64,000 nt of DNA from Caccovicinus sp964425595 (GCA_964425595.1 CAYRMW010000001.1:1-64000), one strand, 5' to 3'. Positions 51,942-61,247 are shown, counted from the stretch's first letter. A program made the numbers and translations. The notes: generated by a model from the letters alone, not told the origin.

Positions 51942-52874
51942 ATGGATATTAATTATGAATTGTACAAGGTGTTTTACCACGTTGCCATAACCTTAAGTTT
52001 TTCCGAGGCATCCAAACAGCTGTTTATCTCGCAGTCCGCGGTCAGCCAGTCCATCAAGGTCCTGGAAAAGAAGCTGAACCAGACGCTCTTTATCCGCAGC
52101 ACCAAGCGGGTCCAGCTGACGCCGGAAGGCGAGATCCTGCTCAAGCACATAGAACCTGCCATGAACCTGATCCGCAAGGGAGAAAACCAGCTGCTGGAGG
52201 CCAATACCTTAAACGGCGGCCAGCTGCGCATCGGCGCAAGCGACACCATCTGCCGCTACTACCTGCTGGAGCACTTAAAGGCATTCCATCTGCGCTATCC
52301 CAACGTACACATCAAGGTCACCAACCAGACCTCCATCGAATGTGCCCATCTTTTGGAAGCCGGCCAGGTCGATTTTATTATCACCAATTATCCGAATTCC
52401 GGCCTGACCAACACCCAAAATGTACGGATGATCAGTGAATTTCACGATGTGTTCGTGGCAGACCGCGCGCATTTTGCGCTGGAAGGCAAAAAAATCTCTC
52501 TCCGGGAGCTGCAGAAATATCCCATCCTTATGCTGGACCGGAAAAGCACCACCAGCGAATTTCTTCACCGGATGTTCCAGCGCAGCCAGCTCGACCTGGT
52601 TCCGGAAATCGAGCTCAGCAGCAACGACCTGCTGATCGACCTGGCCCGCATCGGTCTGGGGATCGCCTTTGTCCCGGATTTCTGCATTCCCAGAGAGGAA
52701 AAGCAGCTCTATGTCCTTGTTCTGGAAGAAGACCTCCCCGCCAGGCAGCTTGTGGTGGCCTACAACGAAAGCCTTCCGGTCTCCCAGGCCGCCCTCCAGT
52801 TTATGGAGATGCTGCAGCCCGCGCCCGCCTCGCCCAAAAGCCGGCAAGCTTTTCCTCAACATCCGCAAGGGTGA
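51942..52874 (+). CDS. LysR family transcriptional regulator
   Basis: A 310-residue regulator. The N-terminal winged helix-turn-helix is typical: LYKVFYHVAITLSFSEASK, LFISQSAVSQSIKVLEKKL, LFIRSTKRVQLTPEG. Residues 90-295 are the inducer-binding fold. AGGAGGA lies 7 nt before the ATG. Its last 74 bp overlap the helicase gene on the other strand. Target genes not evident; divergent from the sigma-like gene. Confidence 0.92.
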   Translation: MDINYELYKVFYHVAITLSFSEASKQLFISQSAVSQSIKVLEKKLNQTLFIRSTKRVQLTPEGEILLKHIEPAMNLIRKGENQLLEANTLNGGQLRIGASDTICRYYLLEHLKAFHLRYPNVHIKVTNQTSIECAHLLEAGQVDFIITNYPNSGLTNTQNVRMISEFHDVFVADRAHFALEGKKISLRELQKYPILMLDRKSTTSEFLHRMFQRSQLDLVPEIELSSNDLLIDLARIGLGIAFVPDFCIPREEKQLYVLVLEEDLPARQLVVAYNESLPVSQAALQFMEMLQPAPASPKSRQAFPQHPQG

Positions 52875-55281
52875 CCGGGCAGTAGTCGCTCCACTCCCCC
52901 GGAAACAGCGCCAGATAGTCCGCCCATAGAAATCGTTCGTCCAAAAGGACGATGACCCCCTCATCCTTCACCGTCCGGATCACCCGCCCGGCCGCCTGCA
53001 TCACTTTATTCATCCCCGGATACTGGTAAGCGTAGGCAAATCCCGGTTTTCCCTTCTGTTCAAAGTACCGGCGCAGGATATCCTGTCTGGCGCATACCTG
53101 AGGCAGGCCCGTGCCGATGATCACCACGCCGATCAGGCTTTCTTCCTTCAGATCGATGCCTTCCCCAAACACCCCGCCCGTCACGCAAAGCGCCGCCAGA
53201 CTCTTTCGCCGCGCTCCTTCCGTCCGGTCCTGATGAAACTTCGCCAGAAACGCCTCCCTGGCCGCCTCGTCCATATGGCTCTCCTGGATCAGCAGGCAGA
53301 CCTGATCCGGATCCATCTCCTCCCGGAGGATCCTCGCGATCTGGTCCAGATACTGGTAGGAGGGACAAAAGATCATATAATTCCCCGGCCTGGCGCCCAC
53401 CACCTTCTGAATGTAGGACGCCGCCTTCTGGTATTCCCGGATATTCCTCCTGCTGTAGCGGCTGCTGACATCCCTTCCCACCAGGATAAGCCGGTTCTCC
53501 CGTGGGAACGGCGACCGCGCACAGATGGCATACCCGTCCGGCTCACCGCTCAACAGCTCCTTATAATACGGCATGGGAAGGAGGGTGGCCGAAAACAAGA
53601 TCGTACTGACCCCCTGGTCCATACACGAACGCAGGCGCCCGGACGGATCGATACAGAACAGATTTACCGCGAAGGCGCCGTCCCCGCCAAGCTGGCTATA
53701 GATCGTATAGCCCTCATCCATGCGGTCCGCGGTATTTAAAAAATCCCTGACCTGAAAATAAAAGTCCAAAACCTGGTCTCTGTCCTCAAACTCCGGATTC
53801 TCTTCCATAAACGCTTCCAGCACGGCATACATCTCCCTGACCTGTCCGATCAGGACATCCGCACATTCCAGGACAACATAGTGTTCACATTGCCGCTTCA
53901 TTTCCAGAAGCGTCTTGTTGCAGGCACGCAGAAGCCTGGCCAGATGGGGCGAACGTCTTTTCACCAGCCGGGCGGCCAAAAGCACATCTTCCTTGACCAG
54001 CGCCGCGCTGTACATCTCTCTTCCCCGCGCAACCAGATTATGGGCTTCGTCGACCAGAAAGAGATAGCCGCCCTTTGTATCCTCCGCAAAATACCGTTTC
54101 AGCCGCACATTCGGGTCAAATACATAATTGTAATCACAGATGATCCCGTCTGCCCAGCTGCTGATATCCAGACAGAATTCAAACGGGCAGAGCCGGTACT
54201 CTTTTGCGTAGGCAAGGATCCTCTCCCTGGTCATGGCCGTTTCCTGATTGATGATCGCAAACACCCCGTCCTTGACCCGGTCATAGTGGCCTCTTGCGTA
54301 AGGACAGTCCTCCGGATTGCAGGAAGGCTGTTCCAGAAAACACAGCTTCTCCTTAGCGGTGATCGTCACGACAGAGAAAAAAAGGCCCCGTTCCCGAAGA
54401 AGGGCAAAGGCCTCCTCTGCCGCCTGCCGCGTCATCGTTTTCGCGGTAAGGTAAAACAGCTTATCCGCCAGCCCCTCGCCCATAGCCTTCAGCGACGGAA
54501 AGATCACGGATAACGTCTTCCCGATCCCCGTGGGCGCCTGGATGTACAGATTCCGTCCTCTGGCAATCGCCCGGTATACATTGACCGCCAGCTCCTTTTG
54601 CCCCTCCCGGTACGAGAAGGGGAAGGCAAGCGCTTTCAGAGATTCTGTCCTTCGCCGGTCGTGCCGGCAGCGGTACTCGGCCCATTTGCGGTACTGACGG
54701 ACCAGATCTTCAAACCACTGCTCTAATTCTTCACGGGAACAGTCTTTCCGAAACCGCCGGATCTCCTCCGTTTCCATGGCGCAGTAGGTAAGCTGTACCC
54801 CGATCCGCTCAAGATCCTTTTCCAGGCACCAGAAATAGCCGTAGCACATCGCCTGTGCCAGATGGACGCCCACCGGTTCTTCCAGCCGTGAAAGATCCAT
54901 ATAGACGCACTTGATCTCGTCAATGACATCGCCTTCCGGCTCTGTGATCACCCCGTCGGCTCTTCCTTCCACCAAAATGGTAAAGTCCTCGTCCCGGATC
55001 ACATGGCGCATGGTCACCTCCGCCCGGTAACTGCCGCCCATGCGCTTCTGGATCTTTCGATGCAGACGGCTCCCCTTCTGCATGGCCTCCTTTATCGCTC
55101 CGGCGGTCCGCCGGTTGTCGATATCACCGGAACGGAACACAAACTCCACCAGTTCGCGCACGGCGATCCGGATCGGGTATGGCGCACTCTCCTGAGCCTT
55201 TCGTCCTTCCGGCATCTTCATCGGTTCCGAACCCGTTCCTCTCTCCTGTGCCGTCTCTGCCTTTGTGTTCATCCTCCGCAT
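52801..55281 (-). CDS. RecB-like nuclease fused to XPD/DinG-type Fe-S helicase
   Basis: An 826-residue nuclease-helicase. Residues 20-190 look like a PD-(D/E)XK nuclease of the RecB/Cas4 type: VEGRADGVITEPEGD, the acidic-Lys pair in IDEIK, and QAMCYGY matching the Q-x3-Y motif. From residue 215 it is a superfamily 2 XPD/DinG helicase: Walker A YIQAPTGIGKTLSVIF, DEAH box LVDEAHNLVARG. Cysteines in KLCFLEQPSCNPEDCPYARG and CPFEFC suit the Fe-S cluster of this family. Motif VI is in QAAGRVIRT. A role in DNA repair or defence is possible; no cas genes are near. Two nearby ATGs (55281, 55272) could start it. Confidence 0.85.
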   Translation of the reverse strand: MRRMNTKAETAQERGTGSEPMKMPEGRKAQESAPYPIRIAVRELVEFVFRSGDIDNRRTAGAIKEAMQKGSRLHRKIQKRMGGSYRAEVTMRHVIRDEDFTILVEGRADGVITEPEGDVIDEIKCVYMDLSRLEEPVGVHLAQAMCYGYFWCLEKDLERIGVQLTYCAMETEEIRRFRKDCSREELEQWFEDLVRQYRKWAEYRCRHDRRRTESLKALAFPFSYREGQKELAVNVYRAIARGRNLYIQAPTGIGKTLSVIFPSLKAMGEGLADKLFYLTAKTMTRQAAEEAFALLRERGLFFSVVTITAKEKLCFLEQPSCNPEDCPYARGHYDRVKDGVFAIINQETAMTRERILAYAKEYRLCPFEFCLDISSWADGIICDYNYVFDPNVRLKRYFAEDTKGGYLFLVDEAHNLVARGREMYSAALVKEDVLLAARLVKRRSPHLARLLRACNKTLLEMKRQCEHYVVLECADVLIGQVREMYAVLEAFMEENPEFEDRDQVLDFYFQVRDFLNTADRMDEGYTIYSQLGGDGAFAVNLFCIDPSGRLRSCMDQGVSTILFSATLLPMPYYKELLSGEPDGYAICARSPFPRENRLILVGRDVSSRYSRRNIREYQKAASYIQKVVGARPGNYMIFCPSYQYLDQIARILREEMDPDQVCLLIQESHMDEAAREAFLAKFHQDRTEGARRKSLAALCVTGGVFGEGIDLKEESLIGVVIIGTGLPQVCARQDILRRYFEQKGKPGFAYAYQYPGMNKVMQAAGRVIRTVKDEGVIVLLDERFLWADYLALFPGEWSDYCPVTLADVEEKLAGFWARRARAAASP

Positions 55282-55333
55282 ATCCTCTTTCTCTAAGCGT
55301 TCCGTCCCGGCCTGCCCGCGCCCGACGGAAACC

Positions 55334-55390
55334 GAAAAAAACGCCCCCTTCCCTTTCCGGTTGCTCTCGCCGGCGGGGACAGGAGGCGTC
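55334..55390 (-). terminator. Terminator after the nitroreductase-like gene
   Basis: On the minus strand ACGCCTCC pairs with GGGGGCGT over a long inner loop, then T7 (plus 55335-55341). A second small hairpin GTCTGCC/GGCAGAC (plus 55418-55437) lies just at the stop codon. Confidence 0.7.
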
Positions 55391-55438
55391 TTGCTCTTTT
55401 ATGCGGCGGCCGCGCGCCGTCTGCCGGCGCAGGCAGAC

Positions 55439-56263
55439 TTACGGGGCCACCTTGGTTACGACTTCGTCAAAATCCTTGCGGGCCGTCGCAGCCGTTACCT
55501 CATCCGCCGCCAAAGACGTGTCTTCGATACCGACGAGCAGGACCGCGACGGCACTCTGGTCATCCGGAATGCCAAGCAATTCGCGAAAAGTCTCCTGATT
55601 GTCTCCGTTCAGCGCCATGGTGGGCGAAGAAATGATCTTCGTCCCATAACCCAGAAGCTGCGCCTCTGCGGACATATTCTGGCAGGCAAGACCGGCGTCA
55701 AACTCACCGCCCTCACCGCAGGAGATCACGATCGCTAACGGCGCGTCGGTGATCCCGGCCTTGGCCACTCCGCCGGAAGTGGAGGGCTGCGGCGCGGTGG
55801 ACAACTCCGCATCATCCGACGCTTCCCCGTCCTCATCACCGGCGTCCTCATCCAAAGGGGCTGCCGCGCCCGGTCCGCCGCCCATGCCGTCCGCGATCTG
55901 CTGCAGAACATCGGCATCGGTAACTGCGGTAAAGTGCCAGTTCTGGCCGTTCATCGCGCTGGGCGCGTTGATCCCGGCATAAAGGATCTTGTCCATATCC
56001 TCCTCCGGCACGGCATCGTCAGTGAATGCCTGTACGGTCGGAATGTCTTCAACCAGCGCAGCAGCAGCGGCCATCCCGTCATCCGACGCCTCGCCGACCT
56101 CTTCCTCTTCCTCTTCCGTTTCCTCCGTCTCTTCCACGGTCTCCGCAGCCACCGTCGTTTCCTCTGCGGTCTCCGTTGATGTCTGGCTTCCGCAGCCGGA
56201 AAGCATAATCGCGAGCAGTACTGCGGACACCATAGCAGTCATCGTCTGTTTCTTCCGAGTCAT
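55439..56263 (-). CDS. Nitroreductase-like lipoprotein with acidic linkers
   Basis: A 274-residue secreted protein. MTRKKQTMTAMVSAVLLAIM is the signal peptide and LSGCGS the lipobox, so it should be anchored outside the membrane. A Glu/Thr-rich linker (about 25-60) leads to a nitroreductase fold: LYAGINAPSAMNGQNWHFTAVTD (flavin phosphate/ring contacts), then an insert (about 130-165) rich in Gly, Asp and Pro, then DAPLAIVISCGEGGEFDAGLACQNMSAEAQLLGYG and a final VLLVGIED. The ATG at 56263 follows AAGGAGGAG. An exported FMN enzyme is unusual; it would need flavin and electrons outside the cytoplasm. Function unknown. Confidence 0.83.
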   Translation of the reverse strand: MTRKKQTMTAMVSAVLLAIMLSGCGSQTSTETAEETTVAAETVEETEETEEEEEEVGEASDDGMAAAAALVEDIPTVQAFTDDAVPEEDMDKILYAGINAPSAMNGQNWHFTAVTDADVLQQIADGMGGGPGAAAPLDEDAGDEDGEASDDAELSTAPQPSTSGGVAKAGITDAPLAIVISCGEGGEFDAGLACQNMSAEAQLLGYGTKIISSPTMALNGDNQETFRELLGIPDDQSAVAVLLVGIEDTSLAADEVTAATARKDFDEVVTKVAP

Positions 56264-56425
56264 CTCAATCTCCTCCTTGATGTCGTCATGAAAGCGGTCA
56301 ATATACGCCGCATCATCCATCCACTGAGCAGGGGAACCTCCTGTGCAGCCTAACACCCTTTATTGTAGAGCAGAAAGCTAAAGACAGCCTAAAGGCAAGG
56401 AAGTTTGTTTCGGATTCACCCGATC

Positions 56426-57229
56426 TCATTCGTCTTCCGGACGCGCGTCCTCACCGAGCAGCTTACGATAGATTTGTTCGTCTCTCTCCGTAAAGACATT
56501 AAAAATCACATGCTGAATGGAGCTGTCCGTCTTCAGAAAACGCCTGACCGTCCTGATCGCGATCCTGGCCGCCTGCTCCTGCGGAAAATGGAAAACGCCG
56601 GTTGAAATGCAGCAGAAAGCGATGGATCGGATCCCGTTCGCCGCGGCAAGCTCCAGGCAGGACCGATAACAGCTTTCCAGGAGATCGCAATCCTCTTCGT
56701 GAAGCGCCCCTGAAACGATCGGGCCAACCGTATGCAGCACATATTGGCAGGGGAGATTGTAGGCAGGCGTGATCTTCGCCGTTCCCGTCTCCTCCTCATG
56801 CCCCTGCGCCTGCATGATCTCGCTGCACCTGATCCGAAGCTCAACGCCGGAAAACGAGTGAATCACGTTGTCGATGCAGGAATGGCAGGGCTGCCAGCAC
56901 CCCAACAGGGCGCTGTTTGCCGCATTGACGATCGCGTCGCAGCACAGCGTCGTGATATCTCCCCGCCATAGCGTTATCCTGCGATCGCTCTTTACCCTCG
57001 GCAGAGCATCGGCCGATATGATGCCTCGTAGTCTGCTCATTTCCGAAAGGTATTCATCCTGAACTTTTAGAAAATCGCCCGCGGCCGGATACGGCGGACG
57101 AACATTAAATAACGAACGTAAAAGCCGCCATTGTTCATCCTCGCCATCCGGGATAGCAAGGCCCTTATACTGGGGCATCTCCTGCTGCAGCGCCCGGATG
57201 AGATAGATCCGTCTTTCCTCCTGTGTCAT
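56426..57229 (-). CDS. Zinc-dependent macrodomain ADP-ribosyl hydrolase
   Basis: A 267-residue protein. After a 90-residue helical lead, the macrodomain starts ITLWRGDITTLCCDAIVNAANSALLGCW. The zinc motif GCWQPCHSCIDN gives ligands C111, H116 and C118, as in microbial zinc macrodomains that remove ADP-ribose from proteins; ISTGVFHFPQEQAA is the phosphate loop. Known relatives sit beside sirtuin-M and lipoyl genes; none is here. GGAGG lies before the ATG. The 162 bp to the next gene holds no strong signal. Confidence 0.9.
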   Translation of the reverse strand: MTQEERRIYLIRALQQEMPQYKGLAIPDGEDEQWRLLRSLFNVRPPYPAAGDFLKVQDEYLSEMSRLRGIISADALPRVKSDRRITLWRGDITTLCCDAIVNAANSALLGCWQPCHSCIDNVIHSFSGVELRIRCSEIMQAQGHEEETGTAKITPAYNLPCQYVLHTVGPIVSGALHEEDCDLLESCYRSCLELAAANGIRSIAFCCISTGVFHFPQEQAARIAIRTVRRFLKTDSSIQHVIFNVFTERDEQIYRKLLGEDARPEDE

Positions 57230-57320
57230 GTCTTCACCTCCCGATCCGGCTTCTGGTGATACCCGGCCATGATCTCAGCCGGGGTGATCTCCTGCATTTT
57301 TTCTCTGCGCCGCTTTGCAC

Positions 57321-57344
57321 TTCCCGGCAGCCGTCTGCCGGAAC
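57321..57344. repeat. Inverted repeat in the intergenic space
   Basis: TTCCCGGCAG and CTGCCGGAA form a near-perfect stem with a very short loop. No T run follows on either side. 57230-57404 holds no gene. Confidence 0.4.
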
Positions 57345-57404
57345 CAGTGAATCATTCATGCGTCTGTCGTACCCGACCGCCGGACGATGCATCCCGTTCA
57401 TGGT

Positions 57405-58004
57405 TCACTGCCCCGGGTATTCGATGATGTATCGTTCATACGCGTTGACCACCGTCGTATCTTTGTAGTGGTCCAGACGCTTAAAGCTGCTGCCGTAGGT
57501 AGCATGGATATGGCCGTGGACAAAAAACTTCGGCCTGTACCTGTCCATCAGTTTCAGGAAGCTTTTAAAGCCCCGGTGGGGAAGGTCTTCCATATCATTC
57601 AGCCCGAAAGCCGGCGCGTGGGTCATCAGGATGTCAAAGCCTCCGTTGCGAAAGAGCTTCCAGGACAGACGGAGGATCCGCTTGTGCATGGCTCTCTCGG
57701 TATACTGATTTTCCGCCTTGGGAATGTACTGCATGGAACCGCCCAGCCCGAGGATCCGTACGCCCTTGTACACGTAGATATCATCCTCCACGCAGATGCA
57801 TCCGTTCATGGCATGTTCCTCATAGTGATCGTGATTGCCGCATACGTACAGAACCGGCGCGTGAGACATGGTTACCAGGAAGGACAGGTAGCCGGCCTTC
57901 AGATCGCCGCAGGCCAGGATCAGGTCGATGTCATCCAGCATCCCCGGCTTGTAATAATCATATAGAAACTTGGACTCTTCATCCGCTACTACCAGAATCT
58001 TCAT
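57405..58004 (-). CDS. Small calcineurin-like metallophosphoesterase
   Basis: A 199-residue phosphoesterase with DEESKF, LACGDLKAGYLSFL, YVCGNHDHY, LMTHAPAFG and FVHGHIHATYG, a complete though compact metal-ligand set. The start overlaps the 3' end of the ParB/BMP-like gene by 26 bp, so they are co-transcribed. The substrate may be a nucleotide or cyclic nucleotide; not shown. Confidence 0.87.
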   Translation of the reverse strand: MKILVVADEESKFLYDYYKPGMLDDIDLILACGDLKAGYLSFLVTMSHAPVLYVCGNHDHYEEHAMNGCICVEDDIYVYKGVRILGLGGSMQYIPKAENQYTERAMHKRILRLSWKLFRNGGFDILMTHAPAFGLNDMEDLPHRGFKSFLKLMDRYRPKFFVHGHIHATYGSSFKRLDHYKDTTVVNAYERYIIEYPGQ

Positions 58005-59952
58005 CGCTGCTTACTGCCGCCTCCGTATTCTCATCCAATTTAATCCCCTGAAGACGTACCAGATCCTGGCCTTCTTCCGTCAACTCTTTCTCGGCGGGAA
58101 CAGAACCGTGCACATTCTCCGCCAGCCAGTTCATGGTCACGATCTCCTCCGGAGACAGCTTCTTGTTCTCACTGCAACGCAGGACACCGTCTCTTGAGTA
58201 TACGTCGCACTCAAAAGGCTGGAAGCTCCCTGACCGAATGGAACTTTTCAGGAAGGTGATCAGCCGCCGCGTCCCCCTCGGAAGGTTCTGGGAACAGATC
58301 ACATCGATCACGTCCGCCGACATGCCCCACCAGTAATTGACCGCCTGCTTCCCCTTGGTATCCAGCGTATTCCACCCGCCCATGCGTATGATCTTTACCA
58401 TGCGCGCGTAAAATTTCCCCCAGTCACAGATCGGCGTCGCCAGCGTGGCATAGCTGCCGTCCTCTTCCTTATGAAACAGACCAAATTCCCTCGAAGGGGA
58501 ATTCGGCGTGATCATATCGTCTGCGGAAATATAGCCGATCCCGTCGTTCTGAAACTCCTCCAGGGGGCTGCTGCCCCTGACACATTTCCATTTCAGGAAA
58601 ACTTCAGCCCTGGGATTGATCATCCTGGCGCCGATAGCAAACGAGTTGACATTCGCTAACGAACCATAGATCGGGTAATCGGCGATATACCCGAGTCTTC
58701 CGCTCTGGTCCATCGCCGCCGCGATGGCTCCCATCAGGAACTTGGCCTCATGCATCCTCCGGTAATAGGTCCGCACCGAAGAGTAGGAGGTGTTGACATT
58801 GCAGTTTAAGATCTTCACCTCCGGGTGCTGCACCGCCGCCTTGACGCTGGACTGGATCATCCTCGGCGTCGTCGTAAAGATAATGTCGCTTCCCGCCTCG
58901 ATCGCCATATCGATCGCCTGTCGGATCTCTTCCTCTGTATCCGCATGGGAAAAGCAGGCCGTCTCGATTTCGTCCGTGAACGTCTGCTCAAGATAGAGGC
59001 GTCCCAGCTCATGGCCGTAGGTCCAGCTGGAGGTTTCCGGCGTCTTCTCATAAATAAAGGAGAGCTTCAGATGCTCCGCCTCCCCGCTTCCCGGCAGGAA
59101 AAGGTTGATCAGGTTCCTGGAGGGCTGCTTCACCTCTTCCGGCTGCTCCACCAGGGCCACCCTTCCCCCCTGCCCCTTTAGGACCAGTTCATTCCAGATC
59201 TTTCCCAGATCCTCCCGGATCTCGCCCTCGGTCTTTTCCCTGACGGTCTCATAACCGAAGATCTCCGCGTAGATCAGGAAGGCGTCCGAGCAGGTAAGAC
59301 CGATGGCGCTGCCGCCCTTCTCCTCAAAAACCTTGGAAAACCGCTCATATACCGCATTAAAGTAGAGGCGCGTGTCGTCATCCCATACCTGGCCCGGTTC
59401 CTTCCCCATGACCTCCAGGAGGCGCTTATAGCCGCCTTCCCGGCTGAACCACACATCGCAGTTAAAGGATACCTGGTAAAAATCCAGAAATTCGTAATAC
59501 AGCTTATTCTCTTTATCGTCCGTCCGCCTGGGCAGGAGCCGGGTAACGATGCCGGGAATACTGAACGCATTCAGATACTTCAGCACGCTTACCCGCTTGT
59601 TTCCCTCCTGCACATAATACTGATTCATGAATTCATAGGCAATGATGGGATCGCGGATGCCGTCTTTAAGCTGATGATCATAAAGAGACGACCACTTCGC
59701 GCTAAACTCCGTTTTCCCCGGAAGCAGGGGCATAAAATTGCCTGCAAAGGCATTGGTCCTCCCCCTGGTCACGGTCCCCACGATCTTCTTTAACGGAATA
59801 TCCACCAGACCAACATTCACTTCCGAAACGATATCCGTATACGAAAGGATATCATCCAGCACCGGCAGATAAGGATGCTCGCCCTTCATCAACGAAGCCT
59901 GATACTGCTTCCTGCCCAGCCTCAGCGCCCGATCATAATCATACAGTGCCAT
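57979..59952 (-). CDS. ParB-like domain fused to a BMP-type ligand-binding domain
   Basis: A 657-residue protein without a signal peptide. Residues 1-290 contain a ParB/sulfiredoxin-like patch (RDPIIAYEFMNQYYVQEGNKR, VSVLKYLNAFSIPGIV) with an added helical part. From about residue 300 a BMP/PnrA-type periplasmic-binding fold follows: LKLSFIYEKTPETSSWTYGHELGR, GSDIIFTTTPRMIQSSVKAAV and GYIADYPIYGSLANVNSFAIGARM. Nucleoside-binding lipoproteins share the second fold, but this one must be cytoplasmic. A ligand-sensing DNA- or nucleotide-binding regulator is one reading. Family assignment of both halves is by motif; function unknown. Confidence 0.72.
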   Translation of the reverse strand: MALYDYDRALRLGRKQYQASLMKGEHPYLPVLDDILSYTDIVSEVNVGLVDIPLKKIVGTVTRGRTNAFAGNFMPLLPGKTEFSAKWSSLYDHQLKDGIRDPIIAYEFMNQYYVQEGNKRVSVLKYLNAFSIPGIVTRLLPRRTDDKENKLYYEFLDFYQVSFNCDVWFSREGGYKRLLEVMGKEPGQVWDDDTRLYFNAVYERFSKVFEEKGGSAIGLTCSDAFLIYAEIFGYETVREKTEGEIREDLGKIWNELVLKGQGGRVALVEQPEEVKQPSRNLINLFLPGSGEAEHLKLSFIYEKTPETSSWTYGHELGRLYLEQTFTDEIETACFSHADTEEEIRQAIDMAIEAGSDIIFTTTPRMIQSSVKAAVQHPEVKILNCNVNTSYSSVRTYYRRMHEAKFLMGAIAAAMDQSGRLGYIADYPIYGSLANVNSFAIGARMINPRAEVFLKWKCVRGSSPLEEFQNDGIGYISADDMITPNSPSREFGLFHKEEDGSYATLATPICDWGKFYARMVKIIRMGGWNTLDTKGKQAVNYWWGMSADVIDVICSQNLPRGTRRLITFLKSSIRSGSFQPFECDVYSRDGVLRCSENKKLSPEEIVTMNWLAENVHGSVPAEKELTEEGQDLVRLQGIKLDENTEAAVSSDEDSGSSG

Positions 59953-59999
59953 AAGCTCTACCTCCCCTCGCAGCCGTGAAGCCTGCGGCGCATGCCGGT

Positions 60000-61229
60000 T
60001 TACTCGCTGTAAATTCCCTTTGACTTGACTAATTTCGGCCGGTATCCGGCCTCATTCAGCGCGGCAACGATCGCATTCTTATGCTCCGTGCCGAAGGCCT
60101 CCATGGTGATCCGCAGTTCCACCGCAGCGTTCCGGTTAATGCTGATGAACTGATTATGCTCCAGCTTGATGACGTTGCCCTGTTCTTTTGCCAGAAGCGC
60201 TGAGACTGCCGCCAACTCGCCGGGTTTGTCCGGAAGAAGGACCGATACCGTAAACACCCGGTCTCTCTGGATCAGGCCGTGCTGGATCACCGAAGCCATG
60301 GTGATGACGTCCATGTTGCCGCCGCTTAGGATGGACACGATCTTTTTCTTTTGCACGTTCAGGTGCTTTAAGGCCGCCACCGTAAGCAGGCCGGAATTCT
60401 CCACGATCATCTTGTGGTTCTCCACCATGTCCAGGAAAGCCACGATCAGCTCGGCATCCTCAACGGTAATGATCTCATCCACGTTCTCCCGGATATAGGG
60501 GAACAGCTTCTCACCCGGACGCTTGACCGCGGTTCCATCGGCAATGGTGTTGACCGACGGAAGACTGACCACTTCGCCTGCCTTCAGGGATGCCTGCATA
60601 CATGCCGCTCCTGCCGGCTCCACGCCGATGACCTTGATCTTCGGATTCAGGAACTTGGCCAGGACCGACACGCCGGTGCAGAGGCCGCCTCCGCCGATGG
60701 GGACCAGGATATAGTCCACGGTCGGAAGCTCCTTGATGATCTCCATGGAAATGGTCCCCTGGCCGGTCGCGACGGTCAGATCATCGAAAGGATGCACGAA
60801 AGTGTAGCCCTTTTCCTCGGCCAGCTTGTACGCATAATTGCACGCTTCATCGAATACGTCGCCCTCGAGGATCACCTCCGCGCCGTAGCTTTTGGTACGG
60901 TTGACCTTCATTAACGGCGTCGTGGTCGGCATCACCACCACAGCCTTCACCCCGGCCAGATGTGCCGCGTAGGCCACGCCCTGCGCATGGTTTCCCGCCG
61001 ATGCCGTGATCAACCCCCTGGACCGTTCTTCCTGCGAGAGCGTGCTGATCTTATAGTAAGCGCCGCGCACCTTGTAGGCGCCGGTATACTGCATGTTTTC
61101 CGGCTTAAAATAAACCCGGTTTCCCGTCTGCGCGGAAAAATACTCGCTGTAAACCAGCTTGGTCTCCAGGGTCACCTGGCGGACCACCTCCGAAGCTTCC
61201 TCAAATTTCTCCAATGTCAGTTCGTCCAT
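60000..61229 (-). CDS. ilvA: Threonine ammonia-lyase with ACT domain
   Basis: A 409-residue fold-II PLP enzyme that turns threonine into 2-oxobutyrate and ammonia. The PLP lysine is K53 in TGAYKVRGAYYKI; ASAGNHAQGVAYAA and PIGGGGLCTGVSVLAKFL bind cofactor. The C-terminal ACT domain (about 330-405; VSVLLPDKPGELAAVSALLAKE) suggests amino acid regulation. The catabolic (TdcB) type also fits in an anaerobe. AGGAGGAAACG precedes the ATG. Confidence 0.92.
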   Translation of the reverse strand: MDELTLEKFEEASEVVRQVTLETKLVYSEYFSAQTGNRVYFKPENMQYTGAYKVRGAYYKISTLSQEERSRGLITASAGNHAQGVAYAAHLAGVKAVVVMPTTTPLMKVNRTKSYGAEVILEGDVFDEACNYAYKLAEEKGYTFVHPFDDLTVATGQGTISMEIIKELPTVDYILVPIGGGGLCTGVSVLAKFLNPKIKVIGVEPAGAACMQASLKAGEVVSLPSVNTIADGTAVKRPGEKLFPYIRENVDEIITVEDAELIVAFLDMVENHKMIVENSGLLTVAALKHLNVQKKKIVSILSGGNMDVITMASVIQHGLIQRDRVFTVSVLLPDKPGELAAVSALLAKEQGNVIKLEHNQFISINRNAAVELRITMEAFGTEHKNAIVAALNEAGYRPKLVKSKGIYSE

Positions 61230-61247
61230 TACCGTTTCCTCCTAAGT

